Source: GCA-002700125 sp964434385 (GTDB lineage Bacteria > Chloroflexota > Dehalococcoidia > Lucifugimonadales > Lucifugimonadaceae). From it: a DNA stretch of 64,000 nucleotides. The stretch is taken from the NCBI GenBank assembly GCA_964434385.1, contig CAYSUW010000001.1, positions 186,001-250,000 on the forward strand. The letters run 5' to 3'. Below the pieces are notes generated by a model. That model was not told the DNA's origin, did no database searches, and was given only the letters and a program-made list of their open reading frames with translations. The translations under genes and the position numbers were made by a program. Below, one piece after another: positions 36,584 to 45,658 of this stretch (position 1 is the stretch's first letter; the number at the start of each line of letters is the position of its first letter).

Positions 36584-37548
36584 TTATTAAATATTTTTCT
36601 CTTTGGATGTTTTTCCATATTGTTTATTAAAGTTAAGCTAAGAATTATTATAAATATCGTCCATAAAATTGAAGCCATCCCTAAGTGAGAAACTCTAGCC
36701 CAAATTTCAAAGTTTGTCCATGGATTACTTGCTCCTAACAATATTTGAGTCAGAATTAGTATTATAGATATGGATGAAAGAATTTTTATGATTCGGTTAT
36801 TTAATTTCTTTAAGATATATATTGATGCCCATAAACTTATTATGGTAGTAATTAAAGATAAAATTCTATGTATCATATGTATCAAGGCTAAAGAATTTTT
36901 TGGAAGTATAGATGAACTTTCACATAATGGCCATGAACTACATATAGTCCCAGCTCCTTTCCAGACCGCATAAGAACCTGATAGAAGAGTTATTATTATA
37001 AAAGTTGAAGATAATATTAATAAGATAGAATGTTTTTGACTTAAAGATTGTTTGATTAATGAAAAAGATATTGATTCAGAATTTACAATTACTAGTGAGA
37101 TACCCAAAAGCAATATCACTAATTGAGAAAAGAATAAATGTATAGTTCGGATTCTAGGATCTAATTCTGATAGAACAATTATTCCTCCTATCAAACCTAC
37201 TATGATAACAGTAATTAATGTGGCTGAAATTGTGAATATTAAAAAATAATTATTCCTCTTTTTTATCCATACCAGAATAGTTGAAATTAGTATTAAAGTA
37301 CCAAGAATCACGCCACTAGTTCTATGACCCCATTCTATCAATGTAGTATAACTCATAGGGGGAATTAATTTGTCATAACATAAAGGCCAGTCTGGACATC
37401 CTAGACCTGAACCAGAAACTCTAACAAATCCACCAAGAGAAATCTGGAACAAACAAAAGACTATGCTTAGAATAAGCATAATACTCAAAACGGGTTCTTT
37501 AAATAACGTTATTTTATTGTTGTTTTTATCCACATTTATACGAAACAA
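36580..37548 (-). CDS. ctaA: Heme A synthase
   Basis: Oxidises the methyl group of heme O to give heme A. The 322-residue protein has about eight membrane helices with the expected conserved histidines: EWGHRTSG, RTIHLFFSQ, LIHMIHRI and ARVSHLG. GCPDWPLCYDKLIPP and the second CSSWPLCE loop hold the conserved cysteine pairs. It precedes and overlaps ctaB. Confidence 0.95.
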   Translation of the reverse strand: MFRINVDKNNNKITLFKEPVLSIMLILSIVFCLFQISLGGFVRVSGSGLGCPDWPLCYDKLIPPMSYTTLIEWGHRTSGVILGTLILISTILVWIKKRNNYFLIFTISATLITVIIVGLIGGIIVLSELDPRIRTIHLFFSQLVILLLGISLVIVNSESISFSLIKQSLSQKHSILLILSSTFIIITLLSGSYAVWKGAGTICSSWPLCESSSILPKNSLALIHMIHRILSLITTIISLWASIYILKKLNNRIIKILSSISIILILTQILLGASNPWTNFEIWARVSHLGMASILWTIFIIILSLTLINNMEKHPKRKIFNN

Positions 37549-37597
37549 ATTTTAGTGTTATTTAATTTTAGCAAGTGAATATGAATAAATTATTAAA

Positions 37598-37831
37598 TTA
37601 GTCTCTTCTGTCTCTACGTTCTCTTAAATGTCCTTCAAGAATTGGTTCATTTAAGTGAACTTCACCATTTCTAATTTTTAAGTTAAATCCACATTCTGGA
37701 TCAGTGCAAACCCATGCTTTATAATGTATGGCTGCGCCTTGACCTCCGAAATCAGATAAAGGAACTAAATCTCCTTTTGAACAAGCTTTGCATTTTGGAA
37801 AAGTTTCTGACATCTCCATCCCCTCAATCAT
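37598..37831 (-). CDS. Small zinc-ribbon protein
   Basis: A 77-residue protein of unknown role with a likely Cys4 zinc site: KCKAC near residue 14 and VCTDPEC near residue 42. The C-terminus is a charged, Arg-rich helix (HLRERRDRRD) that could bind nucleic acid. Three in-frame ATGs are possible (37831, 37819, 37813); GAGGGG at 37820-37825 is best spaced for 37813, giving MSETFPKCKAC. It is apparently a single-gene unit between ctaA and the divergent tsaD. Confidence 0.75.
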   Translation of the reverse strand: MIEGMEMSETFPKCKACSKGDLVPLSDFGGQGAAIHYKAWVCTDPECGFNLKIRNGEVHLNEPILEGHLRERRDRRD

Positions 37832-37925
37832 TTCACTATTTTAGTTATTTTTTCTACTATTTTAGATAGTCTAACATATAATAATGGAATGTATTTTTTT
37901 GTAAAGTTAAATTTTGTAATAAAAA

Positions 37926-38963
37926 ATGATAGTTCTAGGAATTGAAACTTCTTGTGATGAAACAGCAGTTGGCATTGTAGTTGATGGTACAACTCTTATA
38001 TCTAATGTGATAGAAAATCAAACTAATATACATTCAAAATATGGTGGTATTATTCCAGAATTAGCTTCAAGGCAGCATTTGAAAACTATTTCTAGAGTTG
38101 TTCAAAAAGCTTTAATTGATTCGAAATTGAATTGGTCAGATATTGATATGTTGGGTGTTACTGATGGTCCTGGATTAGCAGGATCTTTAATTGTAGGAGT
38201 GAATTTTGCCAATGGATTGTCTTCTAGTTTAGGAATTCCTCTTATTGGAGTTAATCACTTAGAAGGGCATGTGTATGCTTCTTGGATTAAAAATTATAAT
38301 AATTTAGAAAATGAAACACCCCTAAATGTATCTTTTCCTATAATGTGTCTTATTGTATCTGGAGGTCATACAGATTTGGTTAAAATGAATGATTACAATA
38401 ATTTCGAACTTTTAGGAAGAACTAAAGATGACGCTGCAGGAGAGGCTTTTGATAAAGCTGCGCGAGTATTAGGATTGGGATTCCCAGGAGGACCTGAAAT
38501 AGAAAAAGTTGCTTCAAAAACCCAAGAAAAATATAAATTCCCTAGAGCTTTTATGAGAAATAGTGATCATTTTAGTTTTAGTGGTATGAAAACTGCATTA
38601 ATAAATTTGGCAAATGAAAAAATGACAGATTTATCTGAAGATTTTAAACTTAGTGATCTTGAATTTACAGTTAATAAAATTGCTAACTCTTTTCAAGATG
38701 CCATGGTTGATGTACTAGCTAAGAAAACCATAGATATTACGATTCGAGAAAGATGTAATGGGATTATATTAAGTGGTGGAGTAGCCGCAAATTCAGAATT
38801 AAGAAATGTAATTACAGAATCTTCTCCAGTTCCAGTCTTCATTCCACCAAAGGCTCTATGTACAGATAACGGAGCTATGATTGCTGCATGTACATTTTTT
38901 AAAGTCAGAGAGAAGATTCCTCGCTCATTTTATTTGGAACCTATTCCGAGTAAATCTTGGTAA
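37926..38963 (+). CDS. tsaD: tRNA N6-threonylcarbamoyladenosine synthase subunit TsaD
   Basis: Transfers the threonylcarbamoyl group to A37 of ANN-decoding tRNAs together with TsaB and TsaE. The 345-residue ASKHA-fold protein shows LGIETSCDETAVG, the metal-binding HLEGH near residue 109, SGGHTDLV, FPGGPEIEK, ILSGGVAANSELR and CTDNGAMIA. Its partners are not in the window. Its stop is 8 bases from that of the convergent small membrane protein. Confidence 0.97.
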   Translation: MIVLGIETSCDETAVGIVVDGTTLISNVIENQTNIHSKYGGIIPELASRQHLKTISRVVQKALIDSKLNWSDIDMLGVTDGPGLAGSLIVGVNFANGLSSSLGIPLIGVNHLEGHVYASWIKNYNNLENETPLNVSFPIMCLIVSGGHTDLVKMNDYNNFELLGRTKDDAAGEAFDKAARVLGLGFPGGPEIEKVASKTQEKYKFPRAFMRNSDHFSFSGMKTALINLANEKMTDLSEDFKLSDLEFTVNKIANSFQDAMVDVLAKKTIDITIRERCNGIILSGGVAANSELRNVITESSPVPVFIPPKALCTDNGAMIAACTFFKVREKIPRSFYLEPIPSKSW

Positions 38964-38971
38964 AAATTTTC

Positions 38972-39436
38972 CTAGTTAAGAGAAATTTTGTTGAGTCCAA
39001 TTAAAAATTCTTTACATCTAATCAGGTTTTCTTTTCCTATATTTGTTGAGATGATACTTGAGCCCGAAAATATTTTTAATTCAAACTTTGAAGGAGTAAA
39101 CCAATAGTCTAGTGCTAAAAGAATTGAAATTAATGTAATGAAAATCCCACCTATTGCTGATATTATTTCATCTGAAGATAATTGCCAAAATCCTACTGCA
39201 CAGATCATCCCTAATATTGACCAATAGAATTGAGTAGGATTCTTAGATTTCAATGAAAGTTCATAACCATCCAAAGATGAAACTTTAATAGACGAAATTT
39301 CTGATTCTTTATTTTTTGAATTAATAGAATAAATAAAAGATTGTGTGATAATTAAGTAACAATTATCATCAGATTCTAATTCAAGCAAAATATCTTCTTC
39401 AGAAATATTAAAATTCTTTAAAATACTTTCTTTCAT
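38972..39436 (-). CDS. Small membrane protein of unknown function
   Basis: A 154-residue protein I do not recognise. Residues 1-60 are soluble and beta-rich (YLIITQSFIYSIN, ISSIKVSSLDGYEL), about 69-87 and 91-110 are two membrane helices joined by a short SSDEI turn, and the tail is again soluble (FELKIFSGSSIIST). This order resembles a split PH-like (bPH) domain around a membrane hairpin, which is a guess. AGGAG at proper spacing supports the ATG at 39436. It lies 24 bases after the aldolase gene. Confidence 0.6.
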   Translation of the reverse strand: MKESILKNFNISEEDILLELESDDNCYLIITQSFIYSINSKNKESEISSIKVSSLDGYELSLKSKNPTQFYWSILGMICAVGFWQLSSDEIISAIGGIFITLISILLALDYWFTPSKFELKIFSGSSIISTNIGKENLIRCKEFLIGLNKISLN

Positions 39437-39460
39437 AAGTTTTTTCTCCTAGTATTTTTT

Positions 39461-40165
39461 TCATAATGTGAAAACTTCAGGAGAAACATTTATTATGTTG
39501 TCACTCCAGAGTTTTTTCCCTACCTCTCTTGTTTTTCTCTCAATTTCTTTGTGAGCTTCTTTAACTGCAGAATGATCAGGGTCCCCTGGATAACCTAGAG
39601 AAGCAGCTAAATCATGAGGTCCGAATGCAATTCTATCTATTTCATTGATCTGTAAAATTTCATCAAGGTTATCTATAGCAAGTTTTGATTCAATTTGAGC
39701 AGTTACTATCATATTATTGTTAGCCCATTCTGCAAATTTCAATTTACCTCCATATTTATTATTTAGAATATCTAGTTGATTAAATTCCGTTCCTCTTCCT
39801 CCTCCCCATGACCTATTTCCTTTTGGTGGATAATGACAACTGTTTGCTAGAAGAAGACCTTCTTCTGCAGTATCCACATGAGGACCTACTATTCCTTGAA
39901 TACCTCTATCAAGAAATAAATTAATATTGTGATTTGATATTTCATGTATTCTTGCGGTTACTGTAAGATTCATTCCTATAGCAAGTCGACAAATATTTTC
40001 TAAAGAAAATACATCAAAAGAACCATGTTCTGCGTCTAAATGAATTGCATTAAAACCTTTAATTTTTGCATATTCAACTGATTCTGCTGAAGGGGTGTTC
40101 AGGTTTAATACTTTTGCATCTTTGCCTAATTTATTTAAATAAATTATTTGATTTTGATTCATCAT
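39461..40165 (-). CDS. HpcH/HpaI-family aldolase
   Basis: A 234-residue metal-dependent pyruvate aldolase of the HpcH/HpaI (HpaI, RhmA, GarL) fold. LDAEHGSFDVF, TARIHE, GIQGIVGPHVDTAEE, AQIESKLAIDNLDEI with the metal-binding Glu and RIAFGPHDLAASLGYPG with the metal-binding Asp are all kept. It lies about 40 bases after an enolase-superfamily dehydratase; a dehydratase giving a 2-keto-3-deoxy acid and an aldolase splitting it to pyruvate is a known pairing. It is about 20 residues short at the C-terminus compared with many relatives. The natural substrate is unknown. Confidence 0.85.
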   Translation of the reverse strand: MMNQNQIIYLNKLGKDAKVLNLNTPSAESVEYAKIKGFNAIHLDAEHGSFDVFSLENICRLAIGMNLTVTARIHEISNHNINLFLDRGIQGIVGPHVDTAEEGLLLANSCHYPPKGNRSWGGGRGTEFNQLDILNNKYGGKLKFAEWANNNMIVTAQIESKLAIDNLDEILQINEIDRIAFGPHDLAASLGYPGDPDHSAVKEAHKEIERKTREVGKKLWSDNIINVSPEVFTL

Positions 40166-40206
40166 GAAATTATAAAATATTTTGAATTACTTTACCTTAA
40201 CATTTT

Positions 40207-41373
40207 TCAAATATTCACAGAATTTTTCAGGATATTTTTTTCATCTATTTCTACCCCTAATCCTGGTTTTTGAGGCATTTTAAGATATCCTTTATCGTAT
40301 TCCCAAAAAGTTTTTACCAATTCATTTAAATTTTTTGCTAATCCAGCTTGATACTCTTGCAAATAATCATTTTCACAAATAGAAGAAAAATGTAGAGTAG
40401 CTGCCTGGAAAATAGGACTTCCCATACCCATGTGAGGAGTAACTTGAATGTTAGATTCGTTTGCCATTTTTAATTGCTTTAAAGCAATAGAAAATCCTGT
40501 TCTTCCTATATCAGGTTGAAAAATATTTAAAGCATTTTTTTTAAACCATGATGATACTTGGTAATGAGTTCTAAAATGTTCTCCCAACGCTATTGGAACT
40601 CCTGGTTTAGATACTAAAATTTTATGCTCATCAAGATTTTCAGGTTGTAAGGGACATTCTAAGAAACTTATTTGAAAATTTTGAAGATTTTCTTTGATCT
40701 CAATAGCAGTTTTTATATCTGACATCCATAAAAGATCTACCATCCATTGATTTATTTCAGGAATTTTACTTTGAAGATTAGAAAGTTCTTTAGAAATTTC
40801 TAAATTATTTGCTGGTAAGAATAACTTGACTCCCTTTAAACCATTTTTAGTCCATTTTTTAAGATTAGAAATTTTTTCTTCTATATTTCTTTGCCTTAAA
40901 CCTGATAAATAAATTGGTATTTTGGTAATTGGGTTCTTTTTAAATAGTTTTGCTAAAGGAATACCATGAGATTTAGATATTGCATCCCAGACTGCAATAT
41001 CTAATGCTGCTAAAGCATCGAGATAGTATCCAGAATGGTATCCTCTTCCTCTTTGGATATCATAAAGGAATTTCCACATGTGATTAGGAGAAGAGAAGTT
41101 CTCATTTTTTACTAGAGGAGAAATAATATTGGAAATGATTAATTTTACTATTTCAGGCCCTATAGGGACGTTAGCTTCTCCCCAACCTGTATAACCATTT
41201 TTTAAGGTGATTTTCACTAACAAACATTCAGGTTTTCTTGCATAAACTGTTTGCCAACCTTCTCGAAGTTCAAACCTTTCAGTTATCTTTGTGATTTTAT
41301 GAGAATCTGTTTCTTCCCAATAACTAGGAGAAGAATTAAGAACTACATGATAAGAAGAAACACTTTCGATCAT
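40207..41373 (-). CDS. Enolase-superfamily sugar-acid dehydratase (MR/MLE type)
   Basis: A 388-residue mandelate racemase/muconate lactonizing enzyme-like protein. The N-terminal capping domain spans about 1-125. The barrel has WMVDLLW (metal Asp), FLECPLQPEN (metal Glu), ALGEHFRT (metal Glu), FQPDIGRTG and the general-base region TPHMGMGSP with its His. GVKLFLPANN gives the candidate barrel Lys. A dehydratase for an aldonic acid (galactonate- or rhamnonate-like) is the best guess given the aldolase next door. It follows thiS by 26 bases, an odd place for it. Confidence 0.85.
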   Translation of the reverse strand: MIESVSSYHVVLNSSPSYWEETDSHKITKITERFELREGWQTVYARKPECLLVKITLKNGYTGWGEANVPIGPEIVKLIISNIISPLVKNENFSSPNHMWKFLYDIQRGRGYHSGYYLDALAALDIAVWDAISKSHGIPLAKLFKKNPITKIPIYLSGLRQRNIEEKISNLKKWTKNGLKGVKLFLPANNLEISKELSNLQSKIPEINQWMVDLLWMSDIKTAIEIKENLQNFQISFLECPLQPENLDEHKILVSKPGVPIALGEHFRTHYQVSSWFKKNALNIFQPDIGRTGFSIALKQLKMANESNIQVTPHMGMGSPIFQAATLHFSSICENDYLQEYQAGLAKNLNELVKTFWEYDKGYLKMPQKPGLGVEIDEKNILKNSVNI

Positions 41374-41399
41374 AAAATTTAGATTATAATTCTGGATAT

Positions 41400-41606
41400 T
41401 TATTTCCCTCCTCCTACAGCATGCACAACTTCGATTTTATCTCCTTCTCGGACAATTATTTTTTTATATTCTTTTTTTTGAATTACTGATCCGTTTATAG
41501 CTACAGCTATTTGTTTTTGAGATAAGTTTTGTGTTTCTAGAAAAGTTAATAGATTCATGTCATTATCGAAAAGTATTTTGGTTCCATTTAGGTATAAATA
41601 TTTCAT
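41400..41606 (-). CDS. thiS: Sulfur carrier protein ThiS with extra C-terminal lysine
   Basis: A 68-residue ubiquitin-fold sulfur carrier for the thiazole of thiamine. The body fits ThiS: MKYLYLNGTKILFDND, LLTFLETQNLSQKQIAVAING and VREGDKIEVVHAVGGG. The chain ends GGGK, whereas ThiS must expose a terminal Gly for adenylation by ThiF. One residue would need trimming, or a different carrier chemistry is used. It is 3 bases after thiE and next to thiG, so the thiamine role is secure by context. Confidence 0.88.
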   Translation of the reverse strand: MKYLYLNGTKILFDNDMNLLTFLETQNLSQKQIAVAINGSVIQKKEYKKIIVREGDKIEVVHAVGGGK

Positions 41607-41609
41607 AAA

Positions 41610-42239
41610 TTAAGTAATTGATTTCCAAATAATTTTTGTGTCTTTACTAATTTTTTCTGATTTCAATATATATCGTTTTACTGCTATTCCAGTTGCCCCT
41701 TTTTCAATGATTTTTTTTGAATTATTTTGATTTATTCCACCTATTCCAATTATAGGTATTTTACTAATTTTTTTTAAATCTGAAATTGGGTTTGTGCCTA
41801 TTGGATTAATGTTTGGATGACTTAATGTTTTAAAAATAGGACCTAAAATCCAGTAATTAATCAAAGATTCGTATTCTGATAAATCAGGATTAATTTCATG
41901 GATAGATTTTCCTATAAGAAAATTTTCCCCAATTATATTTTTGACTAATTCTACAGGAATAGATTTTTCTCCTAAATGTACTCCATCACATTTTAATGTC
42001 ATTGCTATATCTAGGCGATCATTAATGATAAAGAGGGCTTTGTTTTTTGTTATATCTTTTATTTCTTTTCCTAAATTTAACAATTCTAAAGAAGACAAAT
42101 GCTTTTCTCTTAATTGAATCATGTTAACTCCACTAGAAATAGCTTTTTCTATTATCCTTAGAGTTTCTTTGCGGTTTTTTATTTTTGTGTCAGTGACTAA
42201 ACACAAAATTTTGTTTGGAAGAATTTTTTCCTTTGACAT
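41610..42239 (-). CDS. thiE: Thiamine-phosphate synthase
   Basis: Joins the thiazole and pyrimidine phosphates to give thiamine phosphate. The TIM barrel shows LCLVTDTKI, VNMIQLREKHLSS, LFIINDRLDIAM, CDGVHLGEKSIPVE, WILGPIFKTLSHPN and IIGIGGINQNN. The frame is open up to 42341, but that start would overlap thiG by 83 bases and add 34 residues absent from the family. The ATG at 42239 gives MSKEKILPNKILCLVTD, a normal N-terminus of 209 residues, so I chose it. Confidence 0.9.
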   Translation of the reverse strand: MSKEKILPNKILCLVTDTKIKNRKETLRIIEKAISSGVNMIQLREKHLSSLELLNLGKEIKDITKNKALFIINDRLDIAMTLKCDGVHLGEKSIPVELVKNIIGENFLIGKSIHEINPDLSEYESLINYWILGPIFKTLSHPNINPIGTNPISDLKKISKIPIIGIGGINQNNSKKIIEKGATGIAVKRYILKSEKISKDTKIIWKSIT

Positions 42240-42258
42240 TTCTGAAAAATTAGATAAT

Positions 42259-43023
42259 TTATTCCTTTGATGGAGAACTTGCAACAGCAATATTTTTTTT
42301 AGGTATTCTCCCAGCAAGAAAAGCTTGCCTTCCTGATTCAACTCCTAGTTTAAATGCTGATGCCATGATTCCAGGGTTTTCTGCTTGTGCAATAGCTGTG
42401 TTTATTAAAACTGCATCTGCACCTGATTCCATTACAAGAGCAGCATCTGAAGGAACACCTATTCCAGCATCAACTATTACTGGTACTTTAGATTGTTCTA
42501 TGATGATTTTTATAGATTCCATGGTATGTATTCCTTGTCCTGAACCTATTGGAGATCCTAGAGGCATAACTGTAACACATCCTATTTTTTCTAATTCTAA
42601 AGCTAAAACTGGATCAGCAGATATATATGGTAGTACTTTAAATCCTTTTTTTACTAATTCTTTAGCAGCTTCTAAGGTACCTATGGGATCGGGTAGCAGA
42701 TATTTTGAATCAGGAATAACTTCTAGTTTGATCCAATCAGTTTCTGTTAATTCTCTTGCAAGTTCAGCTGTAAAAATTGCTTCTTTAGAAGTAGGACACC
42801 CTGCAGTATTAGGCAAAATAGTTAATTTTTTAGATTTGATAATTTCTAAAATATTTTCTTCTTTTTTAGCATCTAAATTAAGCCTTCTTATAGCTACGGT
42901 AATGATTTCAGTTTCTGAATTTTCAATGCTTCTGATTAATTGATTAATGTTTTTATGTCTTCCAGTTCCTGTCAATAATCTAGATTGAAATTTTTTATTG
43001 TCAATGATTAAAAAATCATCCAT
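42259..43023 (-). CDS. thiG: Thiazole synthase
   Basis: Builds the thiazole phosphate of thiamine from DXP, dehydroglycine and ThiS-thiocarboxylate. SRLLTGTGRHKN, NTAGCPTSKEAI, WIKLEVIPDSKYLLPDP with the Schiff-base Lys, VMPLGSPIGSGQG and VDAGIGVPSDAALVMESGADAVLINTAIA are the ThiG signatures. ATG at 43023 is preferred to the TTG at 43035, which adds only MGSF. It heads the thiG-thiE-thiS run. I looked for a TPP riboswitch in 43024-43141 and saw none. thiF, thiO or thiH and thiC are not in view. Confidence 0.96.
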   Translation of the reverse strand: MDDFLIIDNKKFQSRLLTGTGRHKNINQLIRSIENSETEIITVAIRRLNLDAKKEENILEIIKSKKLTILPNTAGCPTSKEAIFTAELARELTETDWIKLEVIPDSKYLLPDPIGTLEAAKELVKKGFKVLPYISADPVLALELEKIGCVTVMPLGSPIGSGQGIHTMESIKIIIEQSKVPVIVDAGIGVPSDAALVMESGADAVLINTAIAQAENPGIMASAFKLGVESGRQAFLAGRIPKKNIAVASSPSKE

Positions 43024-43141
43024 AAACGAACCCAATTTTTAATTAGTATTTATAATTACTTTAATTTTATACTTTATATCACACAGTGGATATTAAAATA
43101 TCATACAACAAATAATTTGTATATTTCATCAGAGAGACATT

Positions 43142-43876
43142 ATGATAGAAGGCTTATTGTTAGATTTAGACGGGACTTTGATAAACCAAAATGATCAAAT
43201 ATCTTTTTGTGTCAAAGATATGGTGAAAGGTTTTGCCCAAATTATTCCTGTTTCTATTATTTCAGGAAGGGAATCAAAAGAAGTAAATAAATTTGCTAAT
43301 GAATTGCAGCTTAGAAGTATTCAATTTTCTGATAATGGCGCTAGGATTATTGAGAGTAGAAGTGGAACAACTATAATGGCTGTTAATATTCAAGAATTAT
43401 TAGTTAAAAATATTTTTAAGAAAATCTTAAAAAATAAATTAAAATTTCTTGCTACTAGCAATGACAATACTTTTGACTCTTTATCAGATGTTGATACTTT
43501 CGAGATTTCTACAATAGTTATTTGTTTAGATGATTTGGATTATGCTAGGGAATTTAGATCAGAATATTCTGATGAATTAGGGTTGAGAGTTAATATTTCT
43601 AGTGACTCAAATAGAGAAAAATTTTACGTTAATTTTAATCATTCACATGTTAGTAAAGGTATAGCTACTAATTATTTTTGTAGGATTTATTCTTTGAATA
43701 AATCTAGAGTAATGGCAATTGGTGATAGTTATAATGACTTAGAAATGTTACAAGAAGTAGGTGTCAGCGTTGCAATGCAAAATGCTCCAAAAGAAGTTAA
43801 GAATGTTGCTCGTTATGTTGTAGGGGATGTTAAAAATGATGGTGTAGAAGAAGCATTATTGAAATTTTACAATTAA
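43142..43876 (+). CDS. HAD-superfamily phosphatase (Cof type)
   Basis: A 244-residue HAD hydrolase with a C2 cap. Motif I is LLLDLDGTLINQND (nucleophile Asp8 region), motif II is VSIISGR, and motif IV is MAIGDSYNDLEMLQEVG followed by VAMQNAPKEVKNVA, the typical Cof-type ending. Such enzymes remove phosphate from sugar phosphates, phosphoglycolate or flavin precursors; the substrate is unknown. Its stop touches the stop of convergent accDA with no gap. Confidence 0.85.
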   Translation: MIEGLLLDLDGTLINQNDQISFCVKDMVKGFAQIIPVSIISGRESKEVNKFANELQLRSIQFSDNGARIIESRSGTTIMAVNIQELLVKNIFKKILKNKLKFLATSNDNTFDSLSDVDTFEISTIVICLDDLDYAREFRSEYSDELGLRVNISSDSNREKFYVNFNHSHVSKGIATNYFCRIYSLNKSRVMAIGDSYNDLEMLQEVGVSVAMQNAPKEVKNVARYVVGDVKNDGVEEALLKFYN

Positions 43877-45643
43877 TTATTTTTTCAGAGCTTTTACACC
43901 TGCAGTAAAAGCCGATTGCCATATTTTTAATTCAGATTTGAGAGTTGCTCTAAATTTATTACTGTACTCTCCCATTCTTCTATATTTTTTCTTTCTTCTT
44001 CTACTCAAAGTTCTTGGATAGATTTTTTTTAATCCTCCAAGTTCTTTCATCAATTCTATTTTTAATAATCTGGCTGCTTCTTGATGAGAAGAATGAGCTC
44101 CTCCCTCTGGTTCTGGTACTATATAATCTATTATTCCCATATTCAGACAATCTGTAGATGTCAATTTTAAAGAAGATACTACTTCTCTTATTTTTTTTGA
44201 ATCTTTTAATTGTGATCTAGCAACATCTTCGGGACTCATAGGGGTGAAAATAGCATTTTGCATCATTAATAATCTATCTGAAACAGAGAATGATAATCCA
44301 GTTTCACTTCCTCCTTCGCCTATGATCACAGAAATTGTTGCTACTTCTGCTCTTGTCATAGTAGAAATTAATTCTGATATAGAGTTCGCAAGTCCTTTAT
44401 ATTCAGCCTGTAAGCTTAATTCTGGCCCTAGAGAATCAACTAGTGTAATTATAGGCAAGCCGAATCTTTCAGCTAATTCTACGGCCCTTTTAGCTTTCCT
44501 AAACCCTTCTGGTTTTATCTTGACTCTTTTACTAGAAATTTTTGATGAATCTGGTGATTTTTTTTCCTTATTAATGTTTTTCTGCTGAGCTATTATCATT
44601 ATAGATTCTCCTGCTAGTCTTCCTAATCCAACAATTATAGAAGGATCATCTGACATTAATCTGTCTCCATGTAGCTCAATAAAATTAGCGAATATTTCGG
44701 ATATGTAATATCTAGATTGAGGTCTGTTATCATTTCTAGCTAACTGAACCATCTCCCAAGGCTTTAATGGTAAAAGAGTGGTTTCAGGCATTGAAGTAGT
44801 TTTTAATGTTTCCAGATTGAATTTCGGACTTAAAAGATCTAGTATTGTCGAAGTTTCTCTATTAATATTTTGTCTAGATACAACTCTATCTATTAAGCCA
44901 TGTTTTTGATAGATTTCTGAAGTATATCTTGAAGGTTCTATTTCGCCACTTACTTCTTTGATACTTCTATAAGGGGCATATCCTATATGTGCTCCTGGCT
45001 CAGCGATAATGACATCTGATAGAGAAACAAAACTAGCTATTACTTGACCAGTTGACGGATTTCCAAGTATAGATATTATAGGGAGGCCTTTACTGTGAAG
45101 GTTATCTGCTGCTACTACAGTTTTTGCCATTTGCATTAGAGATAATACTCCTTCTTGAATTCTACTTCCTCCACTAGTTATTACACATAAGGCAGGAATT
45201 CTTCGTTTAGTAGCTAATTCAAGAGATAATGCAACTTTTTCTCCTACTACTAAACCCATACTACCTCCAAGGAAGCCAAAATCTAGAACCATGATTACTA
45301 CAGGTGATCCTCCCACAGTACATGTTCCAGTTAATATCGCTTCACTAAGACCAGTTCTCTTTCTATCTTTATTGATACGAGATTTATACTGTTTTTCTTT
45401 AGTTGGTTCTGGAGGATTAAGAGAAGTGATGTCGTTAAAAAATTCTTTGAATGTTCCTCTGTCTACCAATGATTCGAGTCTTTCTCTTGCATTAATATGG
45501 AAATGAAAATTGCATTTATAGCAAACTTTATATTTTAAGAATAATTTGGTTCCAAATATCTCGTTTCCGCATGCGAAACAATCTGTAGTTTCAATATTTA
45601 GTTCTGAGTTATTATTTTGATTATTTGATGTGCTCTCAGACAT
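43877..45643 (-). CDS. accDA: Acetyl-CoA carboxylase carboxyltransferase, AccD-AccA fusion
   Basis: One 588-residue chain carries both carboxyltransferase halves that make malonyl-CoA. Residues 1-290 are AccD (beta): the zinc ribbon is C22-x2-C25 and C41-x2-C44, then GFLGGSMGLVVGEK and TSGGSRIQEGVLSLMQMAKT. About residues 295-588 are AccA (alpha): PWEMVQLARNDNRPQSRYYI, FIELHGDRL, GFRKAKRAVELAERFGLPI and GEGGSETGLSF. The usual N-terminal helical arm of AccA is missing, replaced by the junction. The fusion enforces 1:1 stoichiometry. It follows ftsK by 15 bases at the end of the rpmF-fabD run. accB and accC lie elsewhere. Confidence 0.94.
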   Translation of the reverse strand: MSESTSNNQNNNSELNIETTDCFACGNEIFGTKLFLKYKVCYKCNFHFHINARERLESLVDRGTFKEFFNDITSLNPPEPTKEKQYKSRINKDRKRTGLSEAILTGTCTVGGSPVVIMVLDFGFLGGSMGLVVGEKVALSLELATKRRIPALCVITSGGSRIQEGVLSLMQMAKTVVAADNLHSKGLPIISILGNPSTGQVIASFVSLSDVIIAEPGAHIGYAPYRSIKEVSGEIEPSRYTSEIYQKHGLIDRVVSRQNINRETSTILDLLSPKFNLETLKTTSMPETTLLPLKPWEMVQLARNDNRPQSRYYISEIFANFIELHGDRLMSDDPSIIVGLGRLAGESIMIIAQQKNINKEKKSPDSSKISSKRVKIKPEGFRKAKRAVELAERFGLPIITLVDSLGPELSLQAEYKGLANSISELISTMTRAEVATISVIIGEGGSETGLSFSVSDRLLMMQNAIFTPMSPEDVARSQLKDSKKIREVVSSLKLTSTDCLNMGIIDYIVPEPEGGAHSSHQEAARLLKIELMKELGGLKKIYPRTLSRRRKKKYRRMGEYSNKFRATLKSELKIWQSAFTAGVKALKK

Positions 45644-45658
45644 TATTTAGATATTTAA

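Noticed and set aside
42240..42341. Longer thiE start at 42341
   Set aside because: It adds 34 residues not found in ThiE and overlaps thiG by 83 bases; the ATG at 42239 fits the family.
43024..43141. TPP riboswitch ahead of thiG
   Set aside because: No CUGAGA-type thi-box or matching partner on the minus strand; the gap is AT-rich with only a weak GATATT/AATATC dyad.
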